From Rhizobium nepotum 39/7 (GTDB lineage: Bacteria > Pseudomonadota > Alphaproteobacteria > Rhizobiales > Rhizobiaceae): 64,000 nucleotides of DNA. The position numbers were made by a program, and so were the translations under genes. This document shows positions 47,889 through 56,487 of this stretch, piece by piece (the first letter of the stretch is position 1; each line of letters begins with the position of its first letter). The stretch spans positions 193,928 through 257,927 of the forward strand of contig NZ_JWJH01000012.1 in assembly GCF_000949865.1 (NCBI RefSeq), in the 5' to 3' direction. Under the pieces are notes generated by a model, which saw only the letters and a list, made by a program, of their open reading frames with translations, was not told the DNA's origin and did not search any database.

Positions 47889-48946
47889 TGATGCGCGTTC
47901 TAGTCACCGGCGGCGCCGGATTTATCGGGTCGGCCCTTGTGCGCTATCTCGTAAGCGAGGTCGGCGCGGATGTTCTCACTGTCGACAAGCTGACTTATGC
48001 CGGAAATCTGGCCTCGCTCAAGCCAATCGAAAACGCTCCGAACCACCGCTTTCTTCGGGCGGACATATGCGACCGCGCCGCAATGAATGACGCTTTCGCG
48101 ACATTTCAGCCGGACTATGTGATGCATCTGGCGGCTGAGAGCCATGTCGACCGCTCCATCACCGGTGCTGCCGATTTTATTCAGACCAATATCAACGGCA
48201 CCTTCACGATGCTGGAAGCAGCGCGGCAATATTGGGACGGTCTGGCCGAAGACGCAAAATCGAACTTTCGCATGCTCCATGTTTCGACCGACGAGGTTTA
48301 CGGTTCGCTTGGAGAGCATGGCCTCTTCGAAGAAACAACGCCCTACGATCCTTCGTCGCCGTATTCCGCTTCGAAAGCCGCAAGCGATCATCTCGCCACA
48401 GCCTGGCAGCGCACCTATGGCCTTCCGGTCGTGATTTCCAACTGCTCCAACAATTACGGGCCGTTCCACTTTCCGGAAAAACTCATTCCGCTGATCATTC
48501 TTAACGCGCTGGAAGGCAAGCCGCTTCCGGTATACGGAAATGGCGCGAACATCCGCGACTGGCTATATGTGGAAGACCACGCCCGTGCCTTATGGCTTAT
48601 CGTTCAAAAGGGCCTTGCCGGCGAAAAGTACAATGTCGGCGGCAGAAATGAACAAAAAAACATCGATGTGGTCGATTGCATCTGTTCAATTCTCGACGAG
48701 CTTCGCCCGCAATCGAAGCCCTATGCCGAACTTATCAAATACGTCACCGATCGCCCCGGCCACGATGCCCGCTACGCCATTGACGCTACGAAGCTGGAAA
48801 CGGAACTTGGCTGGAGCGCGCAGGAGAATTTCACGACCGGCATCCGCAAGACGGTGGAATGGTATCTCGACAATGCGTGGTGGTGGCAGCCGCTGCGCGA
48901 AGGTGTTTACGCAGGAGAGCGTCTCGGCGTTCTGGTGAAGGGTTGA
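47888..48946 (+). CDS. rmlB: dTDP-glucose 4,6-dehydratase
   Basis: 352-aa extended SDR, second step of dTDP-L-rhamnose synthesis. The nucleotide motif [14 protein letters not shown], catalytic [11 protein letters not shown] and [10 protein letters not shown] (Tyr-x3-Lys), and [18 protein letters not shown] are all in place. Length matches RmlB. A second ATG follows the first directly. It ends 5 bp before rmlD. Confidence 0.96.
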   Translation: MMRVLVTGGAGFIGSALVRYLVSEVGADVLTVDKLTYAGNLASLKPIENAPNHRFLRADICDRAAMNDAFATFQPDYVMHLAAESHVDRSITGAADFIQTNINGTFTMLEAARQYWDGLAEDAKSNFRMLHVSTDEVYGSLGEHGLFEETTPYDPSSPYSASKAASDHLATAWQRTYGLPVVISNCSNNYGPFHFPEKLIPLIILNALEGKPLPVYGNGANIRDWLYVEDHARALWLIVQKGLAGEKYNVGGRNEQKNIDVVDCICSILDELRPQSKPYAELIKYVTDRPGHDARYAIDATKLETELGWSAQENFTTGIRKTVEWYLDNAWWWQPLREGVYAGERLGVLVKG

Positions 48947-48951
48947 GCGGG

Positions 48952-49845
48952 ATGCGGCTGGTCGTCACCGGAAAAAACGGTCAGGTTGTCAGCGCTCTAC
49001 AGGCTCTTGCTGATGACAAGTTGGAGATTGTAACCTTGGGTCGTCCGGAACTCGATCTTGCTCGACCCGAAACGGTAGCCAGGGCATTGCGTGACGCGAG
49101 GCCCGATGTGGTCGTGTCAGCGGCGGCCTATACCGCTGTCGATAAGGCGGAAAGCGAACCGGACATTGCTTTTGCCGTCAATCGGGACGGATCAAGAGCC
49201 GTTGCGCAGGCAGCAAATGACATCGGCGTTCCAGTAATCCATCTTTCCACTGATTATGTGTTCGACGGCACCAAGGCCACCGCTTATGTCGAAAGCGATC
49301 CGACAGGCCCAAGCTCCGTCTACGGCCGCTCAAAGCTGGAAGGCGAACAGGCCGTCTTCGAAAGCACCAGCAACTATGCCATCTTGCGAACTGCTTGGGT
49401 GTATTCGGAATATGGCAGCAATTTCGTAAAAACCATGCTGCGGCTAGGCGAGAGCCGTGATGAACTTAATGTGGTGGCGGACCAACTTGGATGTCCCACT
49501 TCGGCAAATGATATCGCAACAGCGATAGTGACGATCGCAAAACAACTAAAAGACGATCCCTCCGCAAATTTTCGCGGCGTTTTTCACCTGACTGGAACAG
49601 GTGAAACGAACTGGGCTGATTTCGCGAAGCAGATATTCGCCTTTTCTGTGGAAAACGGCGGAAAGTCAGTGATCGTCAACAACATCACGGCCACGCAATA
49701 CCCTACCCCAGCCCGGCGCCCGGCAAACTCCAGGCTCAATTGCAGCAAGCTAGAAGAGGTTTACGGGATTAGATTGCCGGAATGGCGGGCATCAACGCGC
49801 GCGGTCGTAGCCGCCTTAGCGCAGAGCAAAAAGGAAAACCCATGA
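48952..49845 (+). CDS. rmlD: dTDP-4-dehydrorhamnose reductase
   Basis: 297-aa SDR that makes dTDP-L-rhamnose, the last step. It shows [48 protein letters not shown] and [10 protein letters not shown] (catalytic Tyr-Lys). Start ATG 48952 has GAGCGG upstream. The end overlaps rmlA by 4 bp. Confidence 0.95.
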   Translation: MRLVVTGKNGQVVSALQALADDKLEIVTLGRPELDLARPETVARALRDARPDVVVSAAAYTAVDKAESEPDIAFAVNRDGSRAVAQAANDIGVPVIHLSTDYVFDGTKATAYVESDPTGPSSVYGRSKLEGEQAVFESTSNYAILRTAWVYSEYGSNFVKTMLRLGESRDELNVVADQLGCPTSANDIATAIVTIAKQLKDDPSANFRGVFHLTGTGETNWADFAKQIFAFSVENGGKSVIVNNITATQYPTPARRPANSRLNCSKLEEVYGIRLPEWRASTRAVVAALAQSKKENP

Positions 49846-50708
49846 AGGGCATCATTCTTGCCGGAGGCAGCGGCACCCGTTTGCACCCGATGACGTTGTC
49901 GGTCTCAAAACAGATTTTGCCGGTCTACGACAAACCGATGATCTATTACCCGCTGACGACGCTGATGTTGGCTGGCATTCGCGAAATACTCATCATATCA
50001 ACACCCCATGACATGCCGCTCTTCCAAACCCTTCTGGGGGACGGTGCGAAATGGGGTCTTTCTATAGAATACGCCCTTCAGCCAAGCCCGGATGGCCTCG
50101 CGCAGGCTTATATGATCGGTGCCGATTTCATTAATGGGTCTCCGTCCTGTCTTATCCTTGGCGACAATATCTATTATGGTCACGGATTGCCTGAATTGCT
50201 GGAAAGCGGAACAGGCGTCAACGACGGAGCGACAGTCTTCGCCTATCAAGTAAACGATCCGGAAAGATACGGCGTCGTTGAATTCGATAGCAAAATGCGC
50301 GCGCTTTCCATTGAGGAAAAACCTCTCAAGCCCAAGTCCAATTGGGCGGTGACCGGGCTCTACTTCTATGATGCGGATGTCGTGGACATTGCCGCCAACC
50401 TTAATCCCTCGGCCCGTGGCGAATATGAGATCACGGATGTAAACCGCATTTATCTCGAGCGCGGTAAGCTCAAAGTGTCGATCATGGGGCGCGGATATGC
50501 CTGGCTCGACACCGGGACGCCCGACAGCCTTCTGGAGGCAGGTGAGTTCGTACGCACCCTTGAAAAACGCCAGGGATTTAAAATCGCTTGTCCAGAGGAG
50601 ATCGCTCTGAGTAAGGGTTTCATAAACAAATCAAAATTTGCTGATTTAGCCGAGAATGCTGGTAAGGGCGATTATGGAATATATCTAAGAAAACTTGCCC
50701 GCGACTGA
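49842..50708 (+). CDS. rmlA: Glucose-1-phosphate thymidylyltransferase
   Basis: 288-aa nucleotidyltransferase, first step of dTDP-L-rhamnose synthesis. Signature [18 protein letters not shown] with [20 protein letters not shown] and [19 protein letters not shown] 49842 overlaps the rmlD TGA (ATGA). The order rmlCBDA with 1-bp and 4-bp overlaps marks a compact operon. A+T rises after its stop. Confidence 0.96.
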   Translation: MKGIILAGGSGTRLHPMTLSVSKQILPVYDKPMIYYPLTTLMLAGIREILIISTPHDMPLFQTLLGDGAKWGLSIEYALQPSPDGLAQAYMIGADFINGSPSCLILGDNIYYGHGLPELLESGTGVNDGATVFAYQVNDPERYGVVEFDSKMRALSIEEKPLKPKSNWAVTGLYFYDADVVDIAANLNPSARGEYEITDVNRIYLERGKLKVSIMGRGYAWLDTGTPDSLLEAGEFVRTLEKRQGFKIACPEEIALSKGFINKSKFADLAENAGKGDYGIYLRKLARD

Positions 50709-51047
50709 GAACCCGCTAGCAAGCGGCACCTCAGATACGGCAAAGGTTTTTGAGCGACAGTTGTTCTGAAATAATCACAGGTCGTGCCTACCGACGTCTT
50801 ACACTAAGGCAAAGTTTGAAATCTCCATATGAGCAAAAAAATGAGATCAAAAATACTTGATCGAACCTGACCGTGATGTTAGACGGTCTCCCTTAGGCAA
50901 CCGCATTATGCGATGTTCGCTCTGAAATTCGTGTCTTATGGCGGTGGATGTTACACCCGCCTCGCAGGCCAATGCTTTCGTTAGCGTGGTTATTCTATCG
51001 CAATAATGCGTGGCCACGATAACGGTCATAACTAGAGTGCTTTTCGA
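50709..51047. other. Non-coding stretch between rmlA and GT2
   Basis: 339 bp, AT-rich against the genome background. No credible gene is seen; a 60-codon minus-strand frame at 50847-51029 has no support. It marks the start of the compositionally distinct part of the polysaccharide region. Confidence 0.4.
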
Positions 51048-51905
51048 TTGCCAACCTACGCTCTTTCGGATGTCACAGTTGTTTCAGTCTGTTATCACAG
51101 CGATGCAGTGATCGCAGACATGATTAATTCGGTTCCGCAAAGCACTCCAATAATCTTAGTTGATAACGGCTATACCAACACATTTGATACCGTACCCAAG
51201 GGACGTGATATCAAAATAATCAGCCTGCCATCGAATTGCGGTTTCGGAAGAGGTTGCAACGAGGGGGCAAAGTGGGCAACCACGCCATTGTTGTTCTTCC
51301 TAAATCCCGACACTCGATTGGGCGAAGGCGCACTCGATGCTTTACTCGCGGGAGTCCGTAATCATCCAAGTGGTTCGGCATTCAGCCCCCGCATCTCCAA
51401 CAACAATGGAAAAGCCTATTTCAAACGCCGCTCTTATTTGCTGCCACGCGCTCAGTGGATGAAAAGAGGTTGGCCCACAACGGATCGCGAAGTTCCAGTT
51501 CTCTCAGGTGCAGCGCTACTTGTAGAAAAGCGGCAGTTTGACCTGATAAATGGCTTCGATGAGAATATTTTTCTCTATCATGAAGACGATGATCTGTCTC
51601 TCAGACTCCGTGAGCTCGGCCCTCTATTTTATATACGAGCATCTCACGTGGTACATAGCTCGGGTCGTTCATCCGCAAGGTCCCCGAAGATTGCATATTT
51701 TAAAGCGCGTCATTTGGCGATATCAAGAGTTTACGTGGGACGCAAGCACGGCAAGCTCTACCCGGCATTGGCGACATTTCTTCAATCCTTACTACTTCTT
51801 GGCTCTCCTTCAAATATTGTCTCAAAAAGAAGAAGAGCTAAAGCCCTTGGTATGCTGGCGGGAGCGATGACAATGTTGTTCCAACGGGGAGGACCCCAAC
51901 CCTAA
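51048..51905 (+). CDS. GT2-family glycosyltransferase (rhamnosyltransferase-like)
   Basis: 285-aa cytoplasmic glycosyltransferase-A-fold enzyme. It carries LVDNGYTNTFDTVPKG near the N-terminus, CGFGRGCNEGAKWA, the metal-binding FFLNPDTRLGEGALDALL, and the acceptor-side FLYHEDDDLSLRLRELGPLF. This pattern fits rhamnosyltransferases in rhamnan or O-antigen synthesis. The start is a TTG at 51048 with only a weak upstream site; no ATG is near enough. It follows rmlCBDA, so dTDP-rhamnose is a plausible donor. Confidence 0.82.
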   Translation: MPTYALSDVTVVSVCYHSDAVIADMINSVPQSTPIILVDNGYTNTFDTVPKGRDIKIISLPSNCGFGRGCNEGAKWATTPLLFFLNPDTRLGEGALDALLAGVRNHPSGSAFSPRISNNNGKAYFKRRSYLLPRAQWMKRGWPTTDREVPVLSGAALLVEKRQFDLINGFDENIFLYHEDDDLSLRLRELGPLFYIRASHVVHSSGRSSARSPKIAYFKARHLAISRVYVGRKHGKLYPALATFLQSLLLLGSPSNIVSKRRRAKALGMLAGAMTMLFQRGGPQP

Positions 51906-51987
51906 TAAAGCTCGGATGGCGTTATTAATTTTAGCCATTGAGAACAAAAAAAGGTGAGATGGTGCCTCCAACGAAATCGGACGATAT

Positions 51988-53175
51988 ATGGCGATGAACA
52001 AACTTCCTTGGTGGAAAATTCGTCGCGAAATGGCGCGGATTTGTTTGCAATTGCTTCGGCTTCCCGTAGAAGCTGTCAAATTAATCGTCGTACGGAGATG
52101 GTATGATTTAGTCACTGCGCGCGCGATCAGACGTACGCTTGGAAATGTGTCAATGGGTACCGAGGCTGGTGTTTATCTGATTTTCCCCGCAAATGGCATC
52201 CAAGATTCCCACCTAACAATGCTGAGAGAAATGCTGCGGGAGGGTGTTACTCCAATAGTGGTTTCGAACCTCCCTCTATCTGAAGTCGATCGGAGAACAT
52301 TGCAAGCCTATGCCGCACTCATAATTGAAAGGCCAAATGTAGGTTATGATTTTGGCGGCTATCGCGATGGAATCGTCGACTTAAGCCCCAACTTTGGGCA
52401 ATTTAATCGATTGTGGCTGTTGAACGATTCCATCTGGCTGGTACCACAGCCAACAAGTTGGTTTGAGGAAGCCCGTGCCCTAGACAAAGACTTTGTGGCT
52501 GCTACTTCAAATTACGCCATGCCACGTGTCGATCCCCAAAATTTTCGAAAAATCGTTTGGAATTACGATACTAATCACAAGAACTTTCATTATGCGTCAT
52601 ACGCCCTCGGATTTAACGCAACGATCCTTCAGGATGCTGCTTTTATGCGATTTTGGAGAACGTTGAATATAAGCAACGATAAAACTCGAACTGTACGTCG
52701 TGGGGAAATTGGATTGTCACAATGGGTGATCGGGCATGGATTTTCCCATGGCGCAACTCATGAAGTAAATGAGTTGGATCAAGAACTTCAGCGCTGCAAT
52801 GATGAAGAAATAGATCAAATTGCTCGAGAACTTGTTATTCCTGACGATGAAGCGCTTGTGGCGGTACAATCTGCAGTTCTACAAGAAAGCTCAACAACCA
52901 GCAGCGGGCGCGCTGATCGGATATCCTTAATTCTTACCGCGGTATCTCGCCGAGCTAGCGCTTACGCGTTGCCCGCCTATTCAATAGCCAGAGGATTTCA
53001 TTTCTTAAAAAAATCTCCGCTTTGGTTGTCGCCCGGTAGCGCCGAAGTGACCTTAAAGTTGATCGAACGGATTATGGGATCTGAGGGACAAGAAATCAGA
53101 GAGGAAGCAAATGCATTGCAACCCCGGAAAATTCAAGCTCCCGCTGGTCCAAAATCGGGGAGCACTTCACCTTAA
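51988..53175 (+). CDS. RgpF-like rhamnan synthesis protein
   Basis: 395-aa protein resembling the rhamnan synthesis F family (RgpF). It has VYLIFPANGIQDSHLTML, NVGYDFGGYRDGIVDLSPNF, LWLLNDSIWLVPQP and YASYALGFNATILQDAAF, and then FWRTLNISNDK with EIGLSQWVIGHGFSHG. Such proteins build or polymerise rhamnose side chains. ATG 51988 is used. The last 18 residues (from about 53120) are encoded by the first unit of a tandem repeat that continues towards the mobile-element block, so the true end of this gene may have been changed by an insertion. Confidence 0.85.
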   Translation: MAMNKLPWWKIRREMARICLQLLRLPVEAVKLIVVRRWYDLVTARAIRRTLGNVSMGTEAGVYLIFPANGIQDSHLTMLREMLREGVTPIVVSNLPLSEVDRRTLQAYAALIIERPNVGYDFGGYRDGIVDLSPNFGQFNRLWLLNDSIWLVPQPTSWFEEARALDKDFVAATSNYAMPRVDPQNFRKIVWNYDTNHKNFHYASYALGFNATILQDAAFMRFWRTLNISNDKTRTVRRGEIGLSQWVIGHGFSHGATHEVNELDQELQRCNDEEIDQIARELVIPDDEALVAVQSAVLQESSTTSSGRADRISLILTAVSRRASAYALPAYSIARGFHFLKKSPLWLSPGSAEVTLKLIERIMGSEGQEIREEANALQPRKIQAPAGPKSGSTSP

Positions 53176-53223
53176 CCCCGGAAAATTCAAGCTCCCGCTG
53201 GCCCAAAATCGGAGAGCACTTCA
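53120..53223. repeat. Tandem repeat, two copies with 54-bp period
   Basis: The unit starting AACCCCGGAAAATTC at 53120 recurs at 53174 with two base changes over about 50 bp. The stop codon of the RgpF-like gene (53173-53175) lies at the junction. It looks like the end of a mobile element or its duplicated terminus and adjoins the IS5-family remnant. Confidence 0.85.
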
Positions 53224-53275
53224 CAAAACCGCTGGAGCGAACTCAAAACTGGATAAAACTTGGGGGCAAGGTCAG
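53224..53275. mobile_element. Possible insertion-sequence terminus fragment
   Basis: On the minus strand this reads from TGACCTTGCCCCC, a start I associate with IS3-family (IS407-type) element ends. It directly abuts the truncated IS5-family orfB at about 53276, so a further element end, or a recombination scar, is likely. Family identity rests on memory only. Confidence 0.35.
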
Positions 53276-53585
53276 GCGCCATGCTGGTGAACGCGAACAC
53301 AGGATGAATCGATCATCACGATGTCACCATCGTAACGTTTTGAAACTGCATCAAGAAGGCGATCCCAAACACCGGCTGCGCGCCAGCGCGAGAACCGATT
53401 GTAAAGTGTCGTGCGCGGGGGCCATAGCGTTCCGGCACATCTCGCCAGGACGAGCCCGTCCTGAACCGCCAAAGGATGCCATTGATTACTCGACGATCAT
53501 CAACCCGTCGCACTCCACGGCTTTTGTTTGGAAGAAGTGGTTCAATCACAGCCCATTCTTCGTCGCTCAATTCGTGACGGCGCAT
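53276..53585 (-). pseudogene. Truncated IS5-family transposase gene, frameshifted and interrupted
   Basis: The reading frame starts at ATG 53585 (MRRHELSDEEWAVIEPLL). Near 53420 the frame changes at a run of C residues: one frame gives RYGPRARHF and stops at 53316, while the +2/-1 frame gives RTTLYNRFSRWRAAGVWDRL and continues to DIVMIDSSCVRVHQHGA near 53276. Because IS427-type elements often use a programmed frameshift between orfA and orfB here, the shift may be natural; the 3' loss is not. Its ribosome site lies 2.8 kb away, split off by the IS66 element. Confidence 0.8.
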
Positions 53586-53592
53586 AGCAATC
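53585..53592. repeat. Left 8-bp target duplication of the IS66 element
   Basis: TAGCAATC lies directly beside the left inverted repeat and is identical to the 8 bp at 56402-56409. Eight-base duplications are typical of IS66-family insertion. Confidence 0.97.
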
Positions 53593-53614
53593 GTAACCGC
53601 CCGATTGCTACCGC
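53593..53614 (+). repeat. IS66 left terminal inverted repeat
   Basis: 22 bp starting GTAACCGCCCGATTG; 20 of 22 positions match the reverse complement of 56380-56401. Confidence 0.95.
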
Positions 53615-53904
53615 GGCGATTTTGCTTTGATGCGAGCGACGAGCAGCTCGTCGTCAACAAAGCTGTCGAGGAAGTCGTTCCATTCTTGGGATGTGCGGCG
53701 GGCATCTTTGAGCATCTGCTCCAGTTCGTCCATGCCGTCGTCCGTCAGTGCGGTCACGGATTCGTCGTCTCCGGTGTACACGGAGATGATGCTGCCGTAG
53801 CTCAGATTATCATCGTTGGAGACGATTGCCTGAAGAAGTTCCGGGTCCTCTTCGAGAATTTCGGCAACAAATTTGATCGTACGGACGTAGGTGACTGTCG
53901 CCAT
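53608..53904 (-). CDS. Small IS66 accessory protein (98 aa)
   Basis: ATG 53904 shares one base with the tnpC stop (TGATG), so it is coupled. The product is acidic (EILEEDPELLQAIVSND, GDDESVTALTDDGMDELEQM) with a basic end, and has no transposase motif. It falls inside the inverted repeats, near the left one, so it is a passenger of the element. I do not recognise a named family. Confidence 0.85.
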   Translation of the reverse strand: MATVTYVRTIKFVAEILEEDPELLQAIVSNDDNLSYGSIISVYTGDDESVTALTDDGMDELEQMLKDARRTSQEWNDFLDSFVDDELLVARIKAKSPR

Positions 53905-55526
53905 CAGGCTGCCTTTACGTCGATTGCGGTGATCGTCGACCAGTTCCACGGAAGGAGTTCGTCGAGTCGATTGATCTTGTGATCGTGGATGCGATCGAGC
54001 ACGTCAGTCAGATAGGCTTGCGGGTCAAGACCATTCATCTTTGCCGTCTCGATGATCGTCATGGCGCGTGCCAAGGTCTCCGCTCCCGTATCGGCTCCCG
54101 CGAAGAGCCAGTTCCGTCTTCCCACGCCTATCGGACGTAGTGCCCGCTCGGCGGCATTGTTGTCGATCGCGACGCGGCCGTCGTCGAGGAACAGACAGAG
54201 CGAAGACCATCGGCTCAAACCGTAGCGGAAAGCTGTCGCCAGATCGCCTTTGCCCGGAATGCGCGTTAGTTGAGCTTCAGCCCAGTGGCGGAATGCATCG
54301 ACCTTAGGCTTGCTCTGGGTCTGACGCGCGGCAAGCCGGATCTCAGGAGGCTGGCCGTTGATGCCTCGCTCGATGTCGTAAAGCGCTCCAATGCGATCGA
54401 GAGCCTCTCGCGCAATCTCGGACTTGTTTGATGTCCAGATATCGTGGAAGTCTCGTCGCCAATGAGCCCAGCAGGCGGCTTCCTTGAAGCGAGATTCTCC
54501 CTTTTCTCCAGGCGAGTATAGCTTGCCATATCCTTTGTAGCCGTCAGCCTGAAGGATGCCGCTTGATTGCTTGAGGTGGCGGTGGACGTGCTCTTCTTTC
54601 CAGTCAGGAGCAAAATAGTAGACTGCACCGGGCGGGGAACTGCCTGCCCATGGACGCTGATCGCGGACATACGTCCAGATCCTGCCCTTCTTCACACCCT
54701 TGCCCAACCCCTTGTCTCGCAGCGAGCGATCCAGCACCCTGATCGGGGTGTCGTCCGCATGAAGCAGGTCACTTGCCATGACCGCCGTTTCGATCCGCTC
54801 GATGAGAGGCTGCAGAACCTGCATGGCGCGACCACACCAATCAACCATCGTGCTGTCGGGAATGTCGGCGCCCATGCGGGCGAAGATCTCGTTCAGACGG
54901 TACAGTGGCAAATGGTCGTCGAACTTCGAGACCAGAATGTACGCCAGGAGGCCAGCGCCGGCCATGCTGCCCGGTATCGGGCGGCTGGGTGCTGCCACCT
55001 GCACCATTTTCTCGCAGCAGCGGCAGGACTTCTTCAGTCGAGCAACTTCGATGACTTTCATCTGCGCGGCGATCATGTCGAGGATTTCGCTGACGTCCTC
55101 ACCGACAAGACGCAATTCACCTCCGCATTCCGGGCAGCAGGAGCCAGGATCGAGCTCTCGGCGCTCGCGAACCGCCTTGTCCGAGACGCGTGGGCGCCGG
55201 CGCATGATCTTTTCAGACGTATCCGCCAAGGGAACAACAGACGCCGCCTCATCAGGTTCATCGATTGGCGCCGTACTGCCTTCAGCGACCGCGATCAACA
55301 GATCCTCAAGCGCCAGTTCCAACTGCTCGATTTCACGCTCAATCTTTTCGGAGGACTTGCCGAAGACCTGTTTCTTCAGCTTGGCAATGCGCAGCCGCAG
55401 CGTTTGGATTAACTGATCATGCGCTTGCAATGTGGCCGACATCTTCGCGTTTTCCGCCTGCAAAGCGGCAATCATTGCCTTAAGAAAGGCTGGATCGTCC
55501 GGAAGATCTGTCATCGCGCTAGACAT
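53904..55526 (-). CDS. tnpC: IS66-family transposase TnpC
   Basis: 540-aa transposase with an N-terminal leucine-rich coiled coil ([20 protein letters not shown]), a Cys cluster (SCCPECGG and KSCRCCEKM, zinc-finger like), and a DDE-type domain. [20 protein letters not shown] and [12 protein letters not shown] carry the two Asp, and [20 protein letters not shown] the Glu. The ending ([20 protein letters not shown]) matches IS66. The start is ATG 55526 with AGGA upstream; ATG 55514 is possible. The gene appears undamaged. Confidence 0.95.
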   Translation of the reverse strand: MSSAMTDLPDDPAFLKAMIAALQAENAKMSATLQAHDQLIQTLRLRIAKLKKQVFGKSSEKIEREIEQLELALEDLLIAVAEGSTAPIDEPDEAASVVPLADTSEKIMRRRPRVSDKAVRERRELDPGSCCPECGGELRLVGEDVSEILDMIAAQMKVIEVARLKKSCRCCEKMVQVAAPSRPIPGSMAGAGLLAYILVSKFDDHLPLYRLNEIFARMGADIPDSTMVDWCGRAMQVLQPLIERIETAVMASDLLHADDTPIRVLDRSLRDKGLGKGVKKGRIWTYVRDQRPWAGSSPPGAVYYFAPDWKEEHVHRHLKQSSGILQADGYKGYGKLYSPGEKGESRFKEAACWAHWRRDFHDIWTSNKSEIAREALDRIGALYDIERGINGQPPEIRLAARQTQSKPKVDAFRHWAEAQLTRIPGKGDLATAFRYGLSRWSSLCLFLDDGRVAIDNNAAERALRPIGVGRRNWLFAGADTGAETLARAMTIIETAKMNGLDPQAYLTDVLDRIHDHKINRLDELLPWNWSTITAIDVKAA

Positions 55527-55589
55527 GATCCTGACTACCACGAGCCAGGATAAATTTCCATAAAAACCAGTGGTTTCAGTGGGATAAAA

Positions 55590-55937
55590 TCACCCGACAC
55601 GGGCCGGTGGCGCACCCCAATCAGGACGACGCCAATCGATCCCCTCCCACAACATCGCCAGTTGGGCCGACGTCAGCCGGGCAGTCCCGTCGGATGCAGA
55701 AGGCCAAGGAAACCGCCCCTTCTGCAAGATCTTGTAATACAGGCAGAAGCCCTGTCCATCAAAATAGAGCAGCTTCAAACGATCGCCACGTTTACCGCGA
55801 AAGGCAAAGACCGCGCCGCCAGTCGGCTTCTGACGCAAAACATCCTGCGCGAGCGCGGCAAGGCCCTCCACCCCCTTGCGCATGTCCGTGATGCCGCACG
55901 CAAGATACACCCGAACGCCGGTCCCAGGTCCAATCAT
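55590..55937 (-). CDS. tnpB: IS66-family protein TnpB
   Basis: 115-aa IS66 Orf2 protein needed for transposition. The family pattern VYLACGITDMRKGVEGLAAL, FAFRGKRGDRLKLLYFDGQG and FCLYYKILQKGRFPWP is complete. It overlaps tnpA by 4 bp (ATG 55937), as usual in this family. Confidence 0.96.
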   Translation of the reverse strand: MIGPGTGVRVYLACGITDMRKGVEGLAALAQDVLRQKPTGGAVFAFRGKRGDRLKLLYFDGQGFCLYYKILQKGRFPWPSASDGTARLTSAQLAMLWEGIDWRRPDWGAPPARVG

Positions 55938-56302
55938 GCTGCTTCCACCGCTCGGATAACCTGCGTCAGGATGTCGGGCGCCACCGAACTCTCGAAGCGA
56001 AGTGTGCGGCCGCAGCTCAATCGTAGCTCGATCATCCCGCAGCAGCTCTCCCTGAGTTCAGGGACATCGGTCTGCACGGCATTCATATCGACTGGAATGA
56101 ACAATGCATTCGCAGATGCCGACAAAAGCCCCTTCTTTTTGAGCTCGCTACGCCAGGCGTATATCTGCTGCCGCGTTAAATCGTGACGATGAGCAACCTC
56201 TGTGATCGTGGCTCCAGCAACCCCAACCGACATGACAATCGCAAGCTTGTCTTCTTCGCGCCACCGCCGTCGACGTTCCTGCCCAAGAATTTCAACACGC
56301 AT
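55934..56302 (-). CDS. tnpA: IS66-family protein TnpA
   Basis: 122-aa IS66 Orf1 DNA-binding protein. The N-terminal helix-turn-helix (ATITEVAHRHDLTRQQIYAW) is followed by RSELKKKGLL and a C-terminal region rich in Arg. It is first in the tnpA-tnpB-tnpC order of IS66 elements. The start is ATG 56302. Confidence 0.95.
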   Translation of the reverse strand: MRVEILGQERRRRWREEDKLAIVMSVGVAGATITEVAHRHDLTRQQIYAWRSELKKKGLLSASANALFIPVDMNAVQTDVPELRESCCGMIELRLSCGRTLRFESSVAPDILTQVIRAVEAA

Positions 56303-56379
56303 CGCAATCCTCGCCTAAGACACGTCGCTAACGACGTCGTTAAACACGTCTCTTAGGCCATCAAGACGTTAGGCGGCAG

Positions 56380-56401
56380 GCGGTGCCAATCGGGCGGTTA
56401 C
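56380..56401 (-). repeat. IS66 right terminal inverted repeat
   Basis: 22 bp ending GGCGGTTAC on the plus strand; reverse complement begins GTAACCGCCCGATTG, matching the left end except at two positions. Confidence 0.95.
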
Positions 56402-56409
56402 TAGCAATC
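56402..56409. repeat. Right 8-bp target duplication of the IS66 element
   Basis: TAGCAATC, identical to 53585-53592. It includes part of the IS5-family transposase ribosome region. Confidence 0.97.
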
Positions 56410-56473
56410 TCCTTTCAAGGAGATTGAATCACATCGAATGCCGAAGATGAGCCCCGTTTATGGGGACGCGCCC
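56402..56473 (-). mobile_element. IS5-family remnant, left end with displaced ribosome site
   Basis: On the minus strand this holds GGGCGCGTCCCC (apparent element end next to CTAG-like flank CCCTAG), then AAGGAGATTGCTA, which would run into the ATG at 53585 if the IS66 were removed. It also includes a 22-nt near-perfect palindrome (56405-56426, centre TC) overlapping this ribosome site, which could limit transposase translation. Confidence 0.75.
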
Positions 56474-56487
56474 TAGGAATTTATGAA

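Larger units (their letters stand above)
53276..53592 (-). mobile_element. IS5-family (IS427-type) remnant, 5' half
   Basis: The minus strand encodes the first third of an IS5-family transposase, with RRHELSDEEWAVIEPLLPNK near the N-terminus and RRVINGILWRFRTGSSWRDV. The following DDE domain is cut after about 105 codons where another element end begins. The rest of the element's left end is displaced to 56402-56473 by the IS66 insertion. Confidence 0.85.
53593..56401 (-). mobile_element. Complete IS66-family insertion sequence (2809 bp)
   Basis: Bounded by 22-bp inverted repeats and by the duplicated target TAGCAATC, it carries tnpA, tnpB, tnpC and a small accessory ORF in order on the minus strand with overlapping or closely spaced frames, all apparently intact. 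Element borders are therefore exact. It sits in the ribosome-binding region of an IS5-family transposase gene. The perfect target duplication means insertion without later rearrangement, so it is probably recent and may still be active. Confidence 0.95.

Noticed and set aside
53120-53223. CRISPR-like repeat
   Set aside because: Only two adjacent copies occur, without spacers; it is a tandem duplication next to mobile elements.
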